From: Rotaria sp. Silwood1
Taxonomy: Eukaryota; Rotifera; Eurotatoria; Philodinida; Philodinidae
Direction of reading: 5' to 3'
DNA length: 64,000 bases
NCBI GenBank assembly: GCA_905250075.1
Contig: CAJNOP010000004.1
Location: 1,674,971 to 1,738,970 of the forward strand
Shown: positions 63,901 to 64,000 of the stretch, piece by piece
Numbering within the stretch: the stretch's first letter is position 1
Layout: each line of letters begins with the position of its first letter
Position numbers and translations under genes: made by a program
Notes under the pieces: model-generated
Seen by the model: the letters and a program-made list of their open reading frames with translations, nothing else
Database searches by the model: none
What the model was told of the DNA's origin: nothing

Positions 63901-64000
63901 AATCGATTATAAGATTAATATTCGATAACAAAATTTAAATCTTTACCGATTAACGGCTAAACTTTTTTGTTGTCCAACACCACGATCAATTAATTCTACA
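54923..64000 (-). CDS. NWD-type NACHT-WD40 repeat protein (partial, runs off right edge)
   Basis: The 3' part of a large STAND-class ATPase of the NACHT-WD (NWD1/NWD2) type. Exons in coding order: 63947->64000, 62386-62887, 62235-62315, 62081-62166, 61592-62016, 59959-60383, 59247-59886, 57627-58017, 57374-57556, 56946-57313, 56731-56876, 56267-56671 and 54923-55408; all phases fit, about 1,390 residues in the window. Walker A is VLWGEGGCGKSSMLAKIV and Walker B is PLCIFFDSLDQLSS. A winged-helix-like region follows (ASKSGLSEAELEDLISLDE), then WVxxxYHRQF-type sequence as SWYHRQFAEG. The second half is WD40-like: GAIQVFLI, TAGIDKTTKVWNL, GKYGLYAPTRGGLEIFEF, GYEDGAIQVF. The stop is TAA at 54923. 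Three introns exceed 1 kb and one carries a fold-back repeat. Ligand and role are unknown. Confidence 0.9.
60517..60997. repeat. Element with inverted ends in NWD intron
   Basis: GTCGAAGTTA at 60517 plus AGATGTGTGAGA (60544-60555) is matched on the right by the complements TCTCACACATCT (60975-60986) and CTAACTTCGAC (60987-60997). The left side has about 17 extra bases between the two blocks. The interior repeats GGTCTCA/TGAGATT-like words. Probably a MITE of about 480 bp in a 1.2-kb intron. Confidence 0.65.

Overview
This is nuclear DNA of a small, AT-rich animal genome, most probably a bdelloid rotifer. The protein genes are metazoan orthologues (SLC13 carrier, HDHD5, CIMIP2/FAM166, HMGB, ZDHHC5/8, SMIM7, ATG4, NWD-type NACHT-WD) and nearly all are cut by canonical GT-AG introns of about 50-70 nt. 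Two arrays of TGTGGG/CCCACA-type hexamers match the telomeric repeat reported for bdelloids, and an F-box/leucine-rich gene belongs to a family I associate with bdelloids. Species cannot be decided. There are two 100-N assembly gaps (1896-1995, 23121-23220).

Layout. 1-6.3 kb: a ChaC2-like gene (minus, continues off the left edge), the 3' end only of a glycogen phosphorylase gene (minus), then an SLC13 carrier (plus) lacking its first ~60 residues. The last two face away from each other and both have lost their 5' ends around a 1.9-kb spacer with a gap and an inverted repeat. 6.3-25 kb: a gene-poor, decayed tract. It holds a head-to-head pair of telomere-like arrays (6757-6930), an F-box/LRR pseudogene with two nonsense codons and a 3.1-kb TA-target DNA transposon inside it, a 766-bp hAT-type element with a perfect 8-bp target duplication, a second telomere-like array (18752-18917), a G-rich minisatellite, an eroded ORF and a decayed non-LTR reverse transcriptase.

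25-29.3 kb: CIMIP2-like, HDHD5-like and tRNA-Ile(AAU), all on plus. 29.3-33.1 kb: spacer with two inverted-repeat elements. 33.1-48.4 kb: compact gene block: uronate-dehydrogenase-like oxidoreductase (minus), single-box HMGB (plus), a secreted 11-cysteine bursicon-like cystine knot (plus), then three minus-strand genes in tandem: ZDHHC5/8-like, SMIM7 and ATG4D-like. 48.4-54.9 kb: gene-free, with two fold-back elements, one a mariner-like MITE with TA target duplication. 54.9-64 kb: the 3' part of a large NACHT-WD gene (minus) that runs off the right edge.

The genes do not form one pathway. The strongest unusual signals are the outward-facing telomere-like arrays around the decayed 12-kb tract, the double 5' truncation at 1.7-3.6 kb, the reconstructable transposon insertion in the F-box gene, the bacterial-looking uronate dehydrogenase with a non-GT donor, and the large number of fold-back elements. 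Exon models were made by hand from reading frame, splice dinucleotides, phase and remembered family similarity; no search was run.
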